Source: an uncultured Polaribacter sp. (GTDB lineage Bacteria > Bacteroidota > Bacteroidia > Flavobacteriales > Flavobacteriaceae). From it: a stretch of DNA of 37,810 nucleotides. Location: NCBI GenBank assembly GCA_905480405.1, contig CAJQQH010000127.1, positions 1-37,810 on the forward strand, read 5' to 3'. The notes under the pieces were generated by a model that was not told where the DNA came from, searched no databases, and saw only the letters and a program-made list of their open reading frames with translations. Position numbers and translations under genes: made by a program. Shown piece by piece: positions 15,647-24,901 of this stretch. Each line of letters starts with the position of its first letter. Within the stretch, counting starts at the first letter, position 1.

Positions 15647-17485
15647 ATGGTTTTAATGCTTTTTATTTTAATAGTTACAATAGGTGTATTTATTTGGGGA
15701 AAATACTCTCCAGATGTAGTTGCCTTAGTTTCGATGCTTAGTTTATTTTTATGTGGCATTTTAAATTTAAATGAAACGTTAAGCGGATTTAGCAACCCTA
15801 CTGTTATTATGATAGCTGCCTTATTTATAATTGGCGAAAGTTTATCTCAAACCGGTTGGACAGCTTTAGCTGGTAAAAAATTAATTGCATTAGCTGGTAA
15901 GAGCATTCCAAAATTACTCGTTATTATTACATTAGGCTCAGGTGTATTATCTGGTTTTGTAAGCAATACAGGTACAGTTGCAACTTTATTACCTGCAACA
16001 ATTTCTTCTGCTTGGAGCATTGGAACTTTACCCTCTAAAATATTAATACCTGTAGCTTTTGGCTCCAACACCGGTGGTCTACTAACACTTACTGGTACAC
16101 CACCAAACATTATAGTAAATAATACATTAATTGAAGCTGGCTTTGAAGGTTTTTCTTTTTTCGAATTTGGTTTAATTGGCTTACCACTTTTAATTATTGC
16201 TGTGTTATATTTTAGATATATTGGTTTTAAGCTTCTACCAAAAAACAAAACCAATAACAAACCAATTAACATAGACACAACATTACATGATTGGATTGAG
16301 GTTTATCAAATAGAAAACGATTATTATAGATTAAGAGTTAGATCTGTTTCACCATTAATAAACTCAAAAATTTGTGAATGGGATTTAGAAGAGAAATACA
16401 AAGTAAATATAATCCGTTTAAAAAGAAGACATCCTAATAGGTTAAAAGGAACTCAACCATTTATAGAGCTACCAAAAGAAGACACAGAATTAAGATATCA
16501 TGATATTATTACCGTAAAAGGAAATACTGAAGACATTAATAAATTGATGATCATGTTTAGGCTAGGACTATTAGCAAAAGAGTCTGCAGAAAACGAGCTA
16601 AAAAACAATTTAATAAACCAAGAGGTAGGAATGTCTGAAGTTTTAGTAACTCCTAACTCATTATTAGTTGGTAGAGAAATAAAACTACACGAATATTTTA
16701 AAAGATATGACATTCAATTATTAGCTACTTCTAGATACAGAAAGCCATATTTAGAAGATAAAATTACAGTAAAATCTGGCGATAGTTTTATTATTAGAGG
16801 TCCCTGGGGAAAAATTGAAGAACTTAAAAGTCAGCATAAAAACTTAGTTATAGTTGGTAGTCCTGAAGAAATGCTAAAAGATGTTGCTGACTTAACACCA
16901 AAATCTTATATAGCATTAGGAGCATTAATTTTAATGATTTTAATGTTAGTATTTAAAATTGTACCTGGTTCTATTGCTGCTTTAATTTCTTCTGGAATTG
17001 TACTTTTTTCTGGTTGCATACCCTTTTCTAAAGCATATAAAGCAATAAGTTGGACAAGTGTTATTATGATAGCTGCAATGATTCCTATGGGGGTTGCCAT
17101 TCAAAAAACAGGAACTGCAGTAATGATTTCCAATACTATTATAGAAGTATTAGGTACAGAGAATCCAACATTATTATTAGCAGGTCTTTTTTTACTAACC
17201 ACAGCGTTTAGTCAATTTATAAACAATTCTGCTACCGCTGTTTTAATGGCTCCAATTGTAATATTAACTGCAAGTACATTACAAGTTAATCCTGAGCCAT
17301 TGCTAATTACAATTGCAATAAGTGCTTCAACTGCGTTTTTAACACCAATAGGAACCACTACAAATGCAATGGTTATGAGCTCTGGTGGATACAAATTTAT
17401 GGACTATTTAAAAGTTGGATTTCCACTTTTAATACTCTTTTTAGTTACAACGATAATTTTAGTGCCAATAATTTGGCCTTTTTAA
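15647..17485 (+). CDS. SLC13/DASS-family anion transporter with RCK-C domains
   Basis: A 612-residue inner-membrane protein. About five N-terminal helices carry the DASS fingerprints SNPTVIMIAALFIIGESLSQ and SNTGGLLTLTGTPPNIIVNN. A cytoplasmic insert of about 190 residues (about 215-405) contains two TrkA-C/RCK-C-like domains (YYRLRVRSVSPLINSKI, TPNSLLVGREIKLHEY). The second helix bundle contains NNSATAVLMAPIVI and STAFLTPIGTTTNAMVM. Family members move sulfate or dicarboxylates with sodium. The partner pckA starts 41 bases downstream, so succinate, malate or fumarate is more likely here than sulfate; this is inference. The start at 15647 leaves a complete first helix. Confidence 0.85.
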   Translation: MVLMLFILIVTIGVFIWGKYSPDVVALVSMLSLFLCGILNLNETLSGFSNPTVIMIAALFIIGESLSQTGWTALAGKKLIALAGKSIPKLLVIITLGSGVLSGFVSNTGTVATLLPATISSAWSIGTLPSKILIPVAFGSNTGGLLTLTGTPPNIIVNNTLIEAGFEGFSFFEFGLIGLPLLIIAVLYFRYIGFKLLPKNKTNNKPINIDTTLHDWIEVYQIENDYYRLRVRSVSPLINSKICEWDLEEKYKVNIIRLKRRHPNRLKGTQPFIELPKEDTELRYHDIITVKGNTEDINKLMIMFRLGLLAKESAENELKNNLINQEVGMSEVLVTPNSLLVGREIKLHEYFKRYDIQLLATSRYRKPYLEDKITVKSGDSFIIRGPWGKIEELKSQHKNLVIVGSPEEMLKDVADLTPKSYIALGALILMILMLVFKIVPGSIAALISSGIVLFSGCIPFSKAYKAISWTSVIMIAAMIPMGVAIQKTGTAVMISNTIIEVLGTENPTLLLAGLFLLTTAFSQFINNSATAVLMAPIVILTASTLQVNPEPLLITIAISASTAFLTPIGTTTNAMVMSSGGYKFMDYLKVGFPLLILFLVTTIILVPIIWPF

Positions 17486-17525
17486 TAAATCTTGAATAAT
17501 AAAAACTATAATTAAAATAAATACC

Positions 17526-19136
17526 ATGAAAACTAATAGAAATTTAGAAGTTTACGGATTAAAAGAAGTAACAGCAAATTGGAATTTATCTCCTGAAGAA
17601 CTACACAAAATAACTGTAGATAAAGGAATGGGTAAAGTAACCAAAAATGGAACTTTAGCTATTAATACTGGTAAATTTACTGGTAGATCACCACAAGATA
17701 GATTTATTGTAAAAGATACTTATACTACAGATAAAGTTTGGTGGGGGAAAACCAACAAACCCGTTTCTCAAGAAAACTTCGATAAATTAAAAAAGAACGT
17801 TCTAGATTATTTATCTAATAGAGAACTATACGTAAGAGATGGCTACGTTTGTGCTGACCCAAATTATAAAACAAATATTAGAACCGTTACAGAATTCCCT
17901 TGGTCTAGTTCTTTTGTTTTTAACATGTTCTTAAGACCATCTGAAGAAGAATTAGCTAATTTTGATGAAGATTGGTTGGTTTTATGTGCACCGGGTTATA
18001 TTTGTGATAACCCAAAAGCATACGGTATTCGTCAAGGAAATTTCTCTATCATTAATTTTACTGATAAAATAGCTTTAATTGGTGGTTCAGCATACACTGG
18101 AGAAATAAAAAAAGGTATTTTTTCTGCTCTAAATTTAATTTTACCAATAGAAAGAGACGTTTTACCAATGCACTGTTCTGCAAATGTTGGTGAAGATGGA
18201 GATACTGCAATCTTCTTTGGTTTATCTGGTACAGGTAAAACAACATTATCTGCAGATCCAAAAAGAAAACTAATTGGTGATGATGAACATGGTTGGACTG
18301 CCGAAAACAACATTTTTAACTTTGAAGGTGGTTGCTATGCTAAAGTTATTGATTTATCTGAAGAAAAAGAACCTGATATTTTTAGAGCAATTAAACCAGG
18401 TGCTTTGTTAGAAAACGTAGTTTTTGACGAAAACGATGATATAGATTATATGGATTCTACAATTACACAAAATACACGTGTAAGTTACCCTATTTATCAT
18501 ATTGACAACATTGCAAAACCATCTTACGCTAACAACCCTAAAAACATTTTCTTTTTAACTGCTGATGCATTTGGTGTTTTACCTCCGGTTTCTAAATTAA
18601 CACCAGGTCAAGCGGCTTATCACTTTATTTCTGGTTATACAGCAAAAGTTGCAGGAACAGAAGCTGGTATTACAGAACCTGTACCTTCTTTCTCTGCTTG
18701 TTTTGGAGAGCCATTTATGCCATTACATCCAACAAAATATGCCGAAATGTTAAGTAAAAAAATGACTGAAGCTGGTGTTAATGTTTGGTTGATAAATACA
18801 GGATGGTCTGGTGGACCATACGGTACTGGTTCACGTATTAAACTAAAATATACAAGAGCAATGATTACCGAAATTTTAAACGGTAGTTTAGACAACATCG
18901 AATTTGAGCAACACCCAATTTTTGGTTTATTTATGCCTAAATATTGCCCTAATGTTCCTACAGAAATGTTAAACCCAATGAATACTTGGATAAACAAAGG
19001 TGCCTATATAAGTAAAGCAATTCATTTAGCACATTTCTTTCACTTAAACTTTGAGAAATTTGCACATGAAGCTTCAGAACATATTATTGAAGGCGGACCA
19101 TTAATTGATGAACACCATCAATTGGCTCACATGTAA
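17526..19136 (+). CDS. pckA: phosphoenolpyruvate carboxykinase (ATP)
   Basis: A 536-residue cytoplasmic enzyme converting oxaloacetate and ATP to PEP, CO2 and ADP, the entry step of gluconeogenesis. The P-loop GLSGTGKTTLSADP begins at residue 232, followed by LIGDDEHGW (metal site) and FEGGCYAK. An N-terminal substrate region with NTGKFTGRSPQDRFIV and the C-terminal NTGWSGGPYGTGSRI are typical. The length is normal for the ATP-type enzyme. It lies 40 bases after the SLC13 transporter and before a strong terminator, so the two genes probably form one transcript under the palindromic sites at 15.5 kb. Confidence 0.96.
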   Translation: MKTNRNLEVYGLKEVTANWNLSPEELHKITVDKGMGKVTKNGTLAINTGKFTGRSPQDRFIVKDTYTTDKVWWGKTNKPVSQENFDKLKKNVLDYLSNRELYVRDGYVCADPNYKTNIRTVTEFPWSSSFVFNMFLRPSEEELANFDEDWLVLCAPGYICDNPKAYGIRQGNFSIINFTDKIALIGGSAYTGEIKKGIFSALNLILPIERDVLPMHCSANVGEDGDTAIFFGLSGTGKTTLSADPKRKLIGDDEHGWTAENNIFNFEGGCYAKVIDLSEEKEPDIFRAIKPGALLENVVFDENDDIDYMDSTITQNTRVSYPIYHIDNIAKPSYANNPKNIFFLTADAFGVLPPVSKLTPGQAAYHFISGYTAKVAGTEAGITEPVPSFSACFGEPFMPLHPTKYAEMLSKKMTEAGVNVWLINTGWSGGPYGTGSRIKLKYTRAMITEILNGSLDNIEFEQHPIFGLFMPKYCPNVPTEMLNPMNTWINKGAYISKAIHLAHFFHLNFEKFAHEASEHIIEGGPLIDEHHQLAHM

Positions 19137-19146
19137 TTTATTTTTT

Positions 19147-19183
19147 AAGCTAGATTTTCTTTTGAAAAAGGAAAATCTAGCTT
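19147..19183 (+). terminator. pckA terminator
   Basis: AAGCTAGATTTTC (19147-19159) pairs perfectly with GAAAATCTAGCTT (19171-19183) across 11 bases and continues into a T-run. Confidence 0.88.
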
Positions 19184-19201
19184 TTTTTATTTCTACTATT
19201 T

Positions 19202-19873
19202 ATGAAAAAGAATATATTTTTCTTATTACTATTTTCAATCACACTAAGTATTAATGCACAAACAAAATCAGAGAAGAACTTAGGTAGCTGGTACTTAATT
19301 TATGGTACACATGGCATTTCTAAAAACTGGAGTATTTTAACTGGTTTTGAAGAACGAAATTATCTTACACTTAAAAACTACAACTTAACACTCTATACTC
19401 TTGGAGTAAATTACAAACTCTCAAAAAAAATTAAAGCAACATTAGGCTATTTGTATTTAGATATTGATAGAACTTTTGATCCTGATATAGACCCCAATAC
19501 GATAGAAAACCGGTTTTATGAACAAATCTCATATACTTCTAAGGTTCTAAATTTACCTTTTTATCAACGATTAAGATTAGAACACAGAAACTTAAATACT
19601 CTTGGCACAAAAAAAAATATTAACAGAATTAGATACCGCTTTAAAACTAAGATCCTTATCTACAAAAAACTTTATTTAACTGCGAGTAATGAATCTGTTT
19701 TAAATTTTAAAGGTAATTTTTATTCAGAAAACAGGTTTTATGCTGCTTTTGGATATAAAGTTTCAAAAAAAATAACATTCGAAGTTGGTTATTTAGGTCA
19801 TTATATAAATAACTTACATTTAGATAGATTACTTGTTGGATTCTTTTTTAATACCGATTTTACAAAAAAATAA
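19202..19873 (+). CDS. DUF2490-family outer-membrane protein
   Basis: A 223-residue protein with a signal peptide (LLLFSITLSINAQ, cleavage after NAQ) and alternating beta strands: GSWYLIYGTHGISKNWSILT, YTLGVNYKLSKKIKATLGYL, FYAAFGYKVSKKITFEVGYL. It ends in an aromatic strand (LLVGFFFNTDF) like outer-membrane barrels. This fits the DUF2490 pattern; the function of the family is not established. It is preceded by the pckA terminator and converges with the PLP-enzyme gene, with 4 bases between the stop codons. Confidence 0.75.
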   Translation: MKKNIFFLLLFSITLSINAQTKSEKNLGSWYLIYGTHGISKNWSILTGFEERNYLTLKNYNLTLYTLGVNYKLSKKIKATLGYLYLDIDRTFDPDIDPNTIENRFYEQISYTSKVLNLPFYQRLRLEHRNLNTLGTKKNINRIRYRFKTKILIYKKLYLTASNESVLNFKGNFYSENRFYAAFGYKVSKKITFEVGYLGHYINNLHLDRLLVGFFFNTDFTKK

Positions 19874-19877
19874 CGGA

Positions 19878-21035
19878 TTAATTCTTTGTTTTATTTATTG
19901 CCTGTTCTATATCTGCTATTAAATCTTTTGGTTCTTCTATTCCTACAGAAAAACGTATTAAACCATCTTTAATACCTTGTTTAGCTCTTTCTTCTGGAGA
20001 AAGTAATGCATGAGAAGTTTGTGTAGGACTTAACATTGTACTCTCAACTCCTGCTAAACTCATAGAGGGTTTTATTAATTTTAAGTGATTCTGAAACTCC
20101 ATAGCATCGATACCTTCAGTTAATTCAAAAGATAACATCCCTCCAAAATTTTTCATTTGCTTTTTAGCCAATTTATAATCTGGATGCCCTTTTAAACCAG
20201 GATAATAAACATTATACACATTAGGGTTAACAGCTAAATATTTTGCCATTTTTAAAGCATTTTTACTCTGACATTTTACACGTAGATTCAAAGTTTTTAA
20301 ACTTCTCTCAAGCATCCAAACAGTAAAATCACTTAAACTACCACCTAAATTTTTACCAATATTCCAAATTCTTAAAATATGTTCATCAGAAGCAGCAACA
20401 GCTCCTGCTAAAATATCTGAATGTCCACCCATATATTTAGTAGCAGAATGAATCATAATATCAATTCCAAAATCCGTAGGAGTTTGGTTAATTGGCGATG
20501 CAAACGTATTATCAATCATCGTTACAATTCCTTTAGCTTTTGCTAATTTAGAAACTGCTTTCATATCAGTAATTGTTAATAGCGGATTAGAAGGTGTTTC
20601 TATATAAATAACTTTAGTATTCTTCTTAATTTCTTTTTCAAAATCTTTAATTGATAAACTTTTAGTAAAAGAGTATTCAATACCAAATTTTTCAAATTCT
20701 TCAACTACAAAATTATAGGTTCCACCATATAAAGTTTGTTGCAGCACTACATGGTCTCCTTTATGTAAAAAAGCTAACAAAGTTGTACTTACAGCTGCCA
20801 TTCCAGAACCGAAAATAATAGCATTTTCAGTTTTTTCTAAAGCAGCAATTTTCTTACACAACATTTCTTGGTTTGGTGTGTTAAAATAACGTGGATAACG
20901 TTTTACATCTACCCCATCAAAAGCATATGAAGTAGACATATAAATAGGAGAAACTGCTCCTTTAAACTGTTCGTCTTTTACTTCTCCAATATGAGCGCAA
21001 ATAGTATTTATTCCTAGTTTTTTTGAATCTTCCAT
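19878..21035 (-). CDS. Cys/Met-metabolism PLP enzyme (methionine gamma-lyase or cystathionine gamma-synthase/lyase)
   Basis: A 385-residue fold-type I PLP enzyme of trans-sulfuration. The Schiff-base lysine is K200 in HSATKYMGGHSDILAG. The phosphate-binding FGSGMAAVSTTLLA, the cofactor-stacking Tyr of TLYGGTYNF and Asp175 of MIDNTFASP are present, and SMSLAGVESTMLSPTQTSHA is the substrate-binding end. The sequence alone does not separate gamma-lyase from gamma-synthase or methionine gamma-lyase; a gamma-lyase role is slightly favoured by the lack of other methionine genes. It is divergent from the DUF2520 gene (74 bases). Confidence 0.88.
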   Translation of the reverse strand: MEDSKKLGINTICAHIGEVKDEQFKGAVSPIYMSTSYAFDGVDVKRYPRYFNTPNQEMLCKKIAALEKTENAIIFGSGMAAVSTTLLAFLHKGDHVVLQQTLYGGTYNFVVEEFEKFGIEYSFTKSLSIKDFEKEIKKNTKVIYIETPSNPLLTITDMKAVSKLAKAKGIVTMIDNTFASPINQTPTDFGIDIMIHSATKYMGGHSDILAGAVAASDEHILRIWNIGKNLGGSLSDFTVWMLERSLKTLNLRVKCQSKNALKMAKYLAVNPNVYNVYYPGLKGHPDYKLAKKQMKNFGGMLSFELTEGIDAMEFQNHLKLIKPSMSLAGVESTMLSPTQTSHALLSPEERAKQGIKDGLIRFSVGIEEPKDLIADIEQAINKTKN

Positions 21036-21109
21036 TTTAAATAAATTATAACAGCTAATTTAGTAAAAGCAAATCTAATCATACAAAGATTTTCAATATC
21101 TTCGCTAAT

Positions 21110-21805
21110 ATGATATCAGTTTTACTTGTTGGAAAAGGAAATGTAGCCACTCATTTATATACTGCTTTTTTTAAAGCAGATGGAATTAGTGTTAAACAAA
21201 TAAGCTCTAGAAAGTTAGAAAATGTTACACCTGCAGATGTAACAATTATTGCAGTTTCAGATGATGTAATTGCAGAGGTATCTTCAAAAATCAAAAACAC
21301 ATTTGTTGTACATACTTCTGGAAGTGTTTCTTTAAATGATTTAAAAAACAATTCTAATAAAGGTGTTTTTTATATGTTACAAACTTTTTCTAAAGATAAA
21401 GAGGTCGATTTTTCTGAGATTCCTTTTTGTTTAGAAGCAACAAATGAAAAAGAATACCAATTATTAGAAAGATTAGCAAAATCTATTGGAATAAAAATAT
21501 ATACTATAAATTCTGAACAACGAAAAACGCTACATGTTGCTGCTGTGTTTGTAAATAATTTTACAAATCATTTATTTAAAATAGGAAATGACATTTGCAA
21601 AGAAAACTATATTCCTTTTGAAATTTTACAACCTCTAATTAAAGAAACGTTTTTAAAAATACAATCACTTTCGCCAGAAAAAGCACAAACGGGTCCTGCA
21701 ATTAGAAAGGATAAAAAAACAATAAAAAATCACTTAAATTTGTTGAATACAGGACAACAAGAAATTTATAATATCTTAACTAAATCAATCCAAAATGGAA
21801 ATTAG
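21110..21805 (+). CDS. Rossmann-like and DUF2520 domain protein
   Basis: A 231-residue NAD(P)-binding protein related to the ProC/6-phosphogluconate dehydrogenase fold. The nucleotide motif LLVGKGNVATHL is at the N-terminus. Strands ADVTIIAVSDDVI and TFVVHTSGSVSL follow, and then the DUF2520 helical domain with KTLHVAAVFVNNFTNHLF and SPEKAQTGPAIRKD. The physiological substrate is unknown. It overlaps the kdsC-like gene by 11 bp and is thus translationally coupled to it, an arrangement I recognise from other Bacteroidota. Confidence 0.85.
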   Translation: MISVLLVGKGNVATHLYTAFFKADGISVKQISSRKLENVTPADVTIIAVSDDVIAEVSSKIKNTFVVHTSGSVSLNDLKNNSNKGVFYMLQTFSKDKEVDFSEIPFCLEATNEKEYQLLERLAKSIGIKIYTINSEQRKTLHVAAVFVNNFTNHLFKIGNDICKENYIPFEILQPLIKETFLKIQSLSPEKAQTGPAIRKDKKTIKNHLNLLNTGQQEIYNILTKSIQNGN

Positions 21806-22322
21806 CTATAAACAATTATTACCCAATATTAATACATTAATTTTTGATGTAGATGGAGTACTTACAAACGGAATGGTAACTATTATGCCTGACGGAGAAT
21901 TAGTTAGACACATGAATATAAAAGACGGTTATGCTCTAAAAACAGCTGTAGATAAAGGTTTAAATGTATGTATAATTTCTGGTGGAAATAATGAAGGTGT
22001 ACGAACACGTTTAGCAAACTTAGGAATTAAAGATATTTATTTAGGCGCTCATGATAAAATAAAACAATATAATGAGTTGGTAGAAAAATACAATTTAAAA
22101 CCAGAAAATGTTCTATATATGGGTGATGATATTCCGGATTATCCTGTAATGGAATTGGTGGGCTTACCAAGTTGTCCAAATGATGCTGCTCCTGAAATTC
22201 AAGGCATTTCAAAATATATTTCTTACAAAAAAGGAGGTGAAGGCTGCGTAAGAGATATTATCGAACAAATACTAAGAGTTCAAGGAAAATGGGACAACAA
22301 TTTTAATGCAAAATATGACTAA
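21795..22322 (+). CDS. kdsC: KdsC-type HAD phosphatase (KDO-8-phosphate phosphatase)
   Basis: A 175-residue cap-less HAD phosphatase, probably hydrolysing 3-deoxy-D-manno-octulosonate 8-phosphate in lipopolysaccharide inner-core synthesis. Motif I FDVDGVLTNG holds the nucleophile Asp and the acid/base Asp. CIISGGNN carries motif II, LGAHDKIKQYNEL the motif III lysine, and YMGDDIPDYPVM the metal-binding motif IV. The length fits the tetrameric KdsC family. KDO synthesis is assumed from the family; a related YrbI-like substrate cannot be excluded. Confidence 0.85.
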   Translation: MEISYKQLLPNINTLIFDVDGVLTNGMVTIMPDGELVRHMNIKDGYALKTAVDKGLNVCIISGGNNEGVRTRLANLGIKDIYLGAHDKIKQYNELVEKYNLKPENVLYMGDDIPDYPVMELVGLPSCPNDAAPEIQGISKYISYKKGGEGCVRDIIEQILRVQGKWDNNFNAKYD

Positions 22323-22445
22323 GAAAAACCTTTTTTATTAAGCATAAGCAACAAGACTTCAGTTATATAAAAGTGAATTTCTTATTAATTGATATAACAA
22401 AATAAAAGAGTATATTAAACTTTTTTTAACCCAAATCCAATAAAC

Positions 22446-22871
22446 ATGAAAAAAGTAATCTTTACCATTCTTCTTTTTGTTATTAGTTCTACTATAAATT
22501 GCCAAGATATTTTTGGAAAATGGAACTCTAAAAATGACGAAACAGGAAAAATTGATTCTGTTATTGAAGTATACAAAAAAGACGGAAAAGCATTTGCAAA
22601 AATTATTGAAATAACAGATTCTGAAAGAAAAAATGCACTTTGCAGCCTATGTAAAGGAAAAAATAAAGACAAACCAATTCTAGGATTAAACATTTTAACT
22701 GGCTTAGAAAAAGATGACAATGAATGGTCTGGAGGAAAAATTTTAGATCCAAGAAGTGGTAAAATTTATAAATGTTATATTAAGCTTGAAAATTCCAATA
22801 AATTAAAAATTAGAGGCTACATGGGGTTTGCTTTATTGGGTAAAACTGCTTATTGGGAAAGAACTGAATAA
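22446..22871 (+). CDS. DUF2147 domain protein, exported
   Basis: A 141-residue protein with a short signal peptide (VIFTILLFVISSTINC). The mature part is a DUF2147-type beta domain: DIFGKWNSKNDETGKIDSVI, the paired cysteines CSLCKGK, NEWSGGKILDPRSGKIYKC and RGYMGFALLGKTAYWERTE. It is probably periplasmic. The Cys of the signal region could be a lipobox (TINC), which would make it a lipoprotein. Family function unknown. It lies 36 bases before the tandem ABC ATPase gene on the same strand, with no obvious functional link. Confidence 0.8.
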   Translation: MKKVIFTILLFVISSTINCQDIFGKWNSKNDETGKIDSVIEVYKKDGKAFAKIIEITDSERKNALCSLCKGKNKDKPILGLNILTGLEKDDNEWSGGKILDPRSGKIYKCYIKLENSNKLKIRGYMGFALLGKTAYWERTE

Positions 22872-22907
22872 TTTGTATCAGAAAACATTTAATAAATTAT
22901 AAAAAAT

Positions 22908-24137
22908 ATGGAGAAAATCCATTTTGTTATTGAAAATAAAAACCTTAACTCTAAAGAAACTTTTCTTAACAACATCTTAAATAACAAACACAACATACCT
23001 TCTTTAAAAGAAAAAAAAGGTCTCCTATTTTCTAATTCGGTTTTAGAAAAATTTATAACAGAAGAAGTTAAATACAATACAAAAACCTTAAATTTAAAAG
23101 AAGAAAGAAGTATACGTTTTTTTTCTAGCGGAGAACAAAAAAAAGCATTATTAACTTATTTAATTCAACAAGAGCCGGATTTTTTAATATTAGATAGCCC
23201 TTTTGATAGTTTAGACATATCTACTACTTCTATACTAAAAGATAATCTTATTGAGCTATCTTCTAAAATACTTTTAATTCAAATATTTAATAGAAGAGAA
23301 GAAATTCTTCCAATAATCACTAATGTTTTAGAGGTTAATGATGATATAATCATAGAAACTTTTCCTTTTAAAAATTATACTTTTTCTGAAACGGAATTCA
23401 CATTTAAAGGTAAAATACCAAAACCAATAACTTTTTATAAAAATATACCTGATCAAATAATATCATTACAAAATGTAAATGTACACTATGATGATAAATG
23501 CATTTTAAATAACATAAATTGGACGATAAATAAAGGCGAGTTTTGGCATTTAATTGGACCTAATGGTTCAGGTAAAACAACTATTTTATCTATGATTTAT
23601 GGTAATAATGTTAAAGCTTTTAGACAAAACATTTATCTATTTGGTAAGAAAAAAGGGTCTGGAGAAAGTATTTGGGAAATAAAAGAGAAAATAGGTTATT
23701 TTAGTCCTGCTATATTAGAGCTATTTCAAAGAAAAACTACTGTTAAACAAATGGTTATTTCAGGTTTTTTTGACAGTATTGGATTATACATTACACCAAC
23801 TACACTACAAATTAAATTAGCCAAAGAATGGATTAAATTATTAAACTTAGAACATAAGAAAGACACTTATTTTAAAAACTTAACGACTGCAGAACAAAGA
23901 TTAGTTTTAATTGCAAGAGCAATGATTAAGCATCCTCCATTATTAATTTTAGATGAACCTTTAATAAATTTAAGCAACCAAGAAACAGCAATTATAGTTT
24001 CTTTAATTAATAAAATTGTAAAAGAAAGCGATACAACATTACTTTTTGTTTCTCATAGACAAGTAGATAATCTGTTACCAAATTTCATATACGAACTAGT
24101 ACCTACACAAAATGGCTCTACTGGAAACGTAAAATAA
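22908..24137 (+). CDS. tandem ABC ATPase with a degenerate N-terminal half (ModF-like)
   Basis: A 409-residue cytoplasmic ABC protein without membrane segments. The N-terminal half has no Walker A. It retains the signature FSSGEQ (72-77), a Walker B with Ser in place of the catalytic Glu (LILDS, 93-97) and no H-loop His. The C-terminal half has Walker A GPNGSGKT (217-224), Walker B LLILDEP (345-351) and H-loop His383, but its signature is altered to LTTAEQ (325-330). The only plausible composite site is C-half Walker A with N-half signature. ModF-like proteins are the nearest family I can name. The stop is 5 bases from the convergent pcm stop. The substrate or partner is unknown. Confidence 0.75.
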   Translation: MEKIHFVIENKNLNSKETFLNNILNNKHNIPSLKEKKGLLFSNSVLEKFITEEVKYNTKTLNLKEERSIRFFSSGEQKKALLTYLIQQEPDFLILDSPFDSLDISTTSILKDNLIELSSKILLIQIFNRREEILPIITNVLEVNDDIIIETFPFKNYTFSETEFTFKGKIPKPITFYKNIPDQIISLQNVNVHYDDKCILNNINWTINKGEFWHLIGPNGSGKTTILSMIYGNNVKAFRQNIYLFGKKKGSGESIWEIKEKIGYFSPAILELFQRKTTVKQMVISGFFDSIGLYITPTTLQIKLAKEWIKLLNLEHKKDTYFKNLTTAEQRLVLIARAMIKHPPLLILDEPLINLSNQETAIIVSLINKIVKESDTTLLFVSHRQVDNLLPNFIYELVPTQNGSTGNVK

Positions 24138-24142
24138 ATTAC

Positions 24143-24784
24143 TTAGTTTTTTTCTTCTAACATGGGTACAAATGCAAAATCTCCTAATTCGTGTTTCTCA
24201 AATTCCTTAGCCGATTTTCTAATAAATAAAGTCATTATTTGTGTATCGTCTCCAACAGGAATTAACAACATCCCTCCTGCTTTTAATTGCGCTAACAAAG
24301 GTTTTGGTACATAAGGTGCACCAGCAGTTACTATAATTTTATCAAAAGGAGCTTGTTCTGGTAAACCTTTATAACCATCACCAAAAATAAATTTCTTTGG
24401 TTTATAACCTAATTTCGGTAAAAATAAAGAGGTTTTTTTAAACAGTTCATGTTGTCTTTCAATAGAATAAACTTCTGCTTTTAACTCTAACAAAACAGCT
24501 GTTTGATACCCAGAACCTGTGCCAATTTCTAAAATCTTATCTCCTCTTTTTATTGCCAATGTTTGAGATTGAAAAGCTACAGTGTAAGGCTGAGAAATTG
24601 TTTGTTCTGCAACAATAGGAAAAGCCTTATCTTGATATGCATGAGATTCAAAACTAGAATCGATAAATAAATGTCTTGGTATTTTTTTTATAGCACTTAA
24701 TACATTTTCATCCGTAATTCCTTTTGCCTTTAATACTTTAGCTAACTGATTTCTAAGTCCTTGGTGTTTTGCTGTGTCTTTCAA
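24143..24784 (-). CDS. pcm: protein-L-isoaspartate O-methyltransferase
   Basis: A 213-residue SAM-dependent repair methyltransferase acting on isoaspartyl residues of damaged proteins. The substrate loop QTISQPYTVAFQSQTL is the Pcm fingerprint. The SAM motif I LEIGTGSGYQTAVLLEL is followed by acidic EVYSIERQ, and then GDGYKGLPEQAPFDKIIVTA and LLAQLKAGGMLLIPVGD. Length is normal. It belongs with the other stress and repair genes of the window. It converges with the ABC ATPase gene, 5 bases apart. Confidence 0.93.
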   Translation of the reverse strand: MKDTAKHQGLRNQLAKVLKAKGITDENVLSAIKKIPRHLFIDSSFESHAYQDKAFPIVAEQTISQPYTVAFQSQTLAIKRGDKILEIGTGSGYQTAVLLELKAEVYSIERQHELFKKTSLFLPKLGYKPKKFIFGDGYKGLPEQAPFDKIIVTAGAPYVPKPLLAQLKAGGMLLIPVGDDTQIMTLFIRKSAKEFEKHELGDFAFVPMLEEKN

Positions 24785-24846
24785 TTGATAGTAGATTTCT
24801 AAAGTCTAAAAATACTAATAATTATAAATAGATTCTTATAAAATTG

Positions 24847-24854
24847 TATCTTTG
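24847..24854 (+). promoter_or_regulatory. candidate -7 promoter element (TATCTTTG)
   Basis: Exact TAnnTTTG match 47 bases before the Gfo/Idh/MocA start codon. No clear -33 element is visible. Confidence 0.45.
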
Positions 24855-24901
24855 TTTTCGGCTGTTTTTTAAAATCAGAAAATACTATAAAACAAGAATT
24901 T

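Noticed and set aside
15619..15741. 40-codon ATG ORF overlapping the transporter start
   Set aside because: Its frame runs into the transporter coding region, with cysteine-rich, non-family sequence; it is probably a shadow.
18032..18313. Reverse-strand open frames within pckA
   Set aside because: They have no start context or family similarity and are opposite a strongly conserved enzyme gene.
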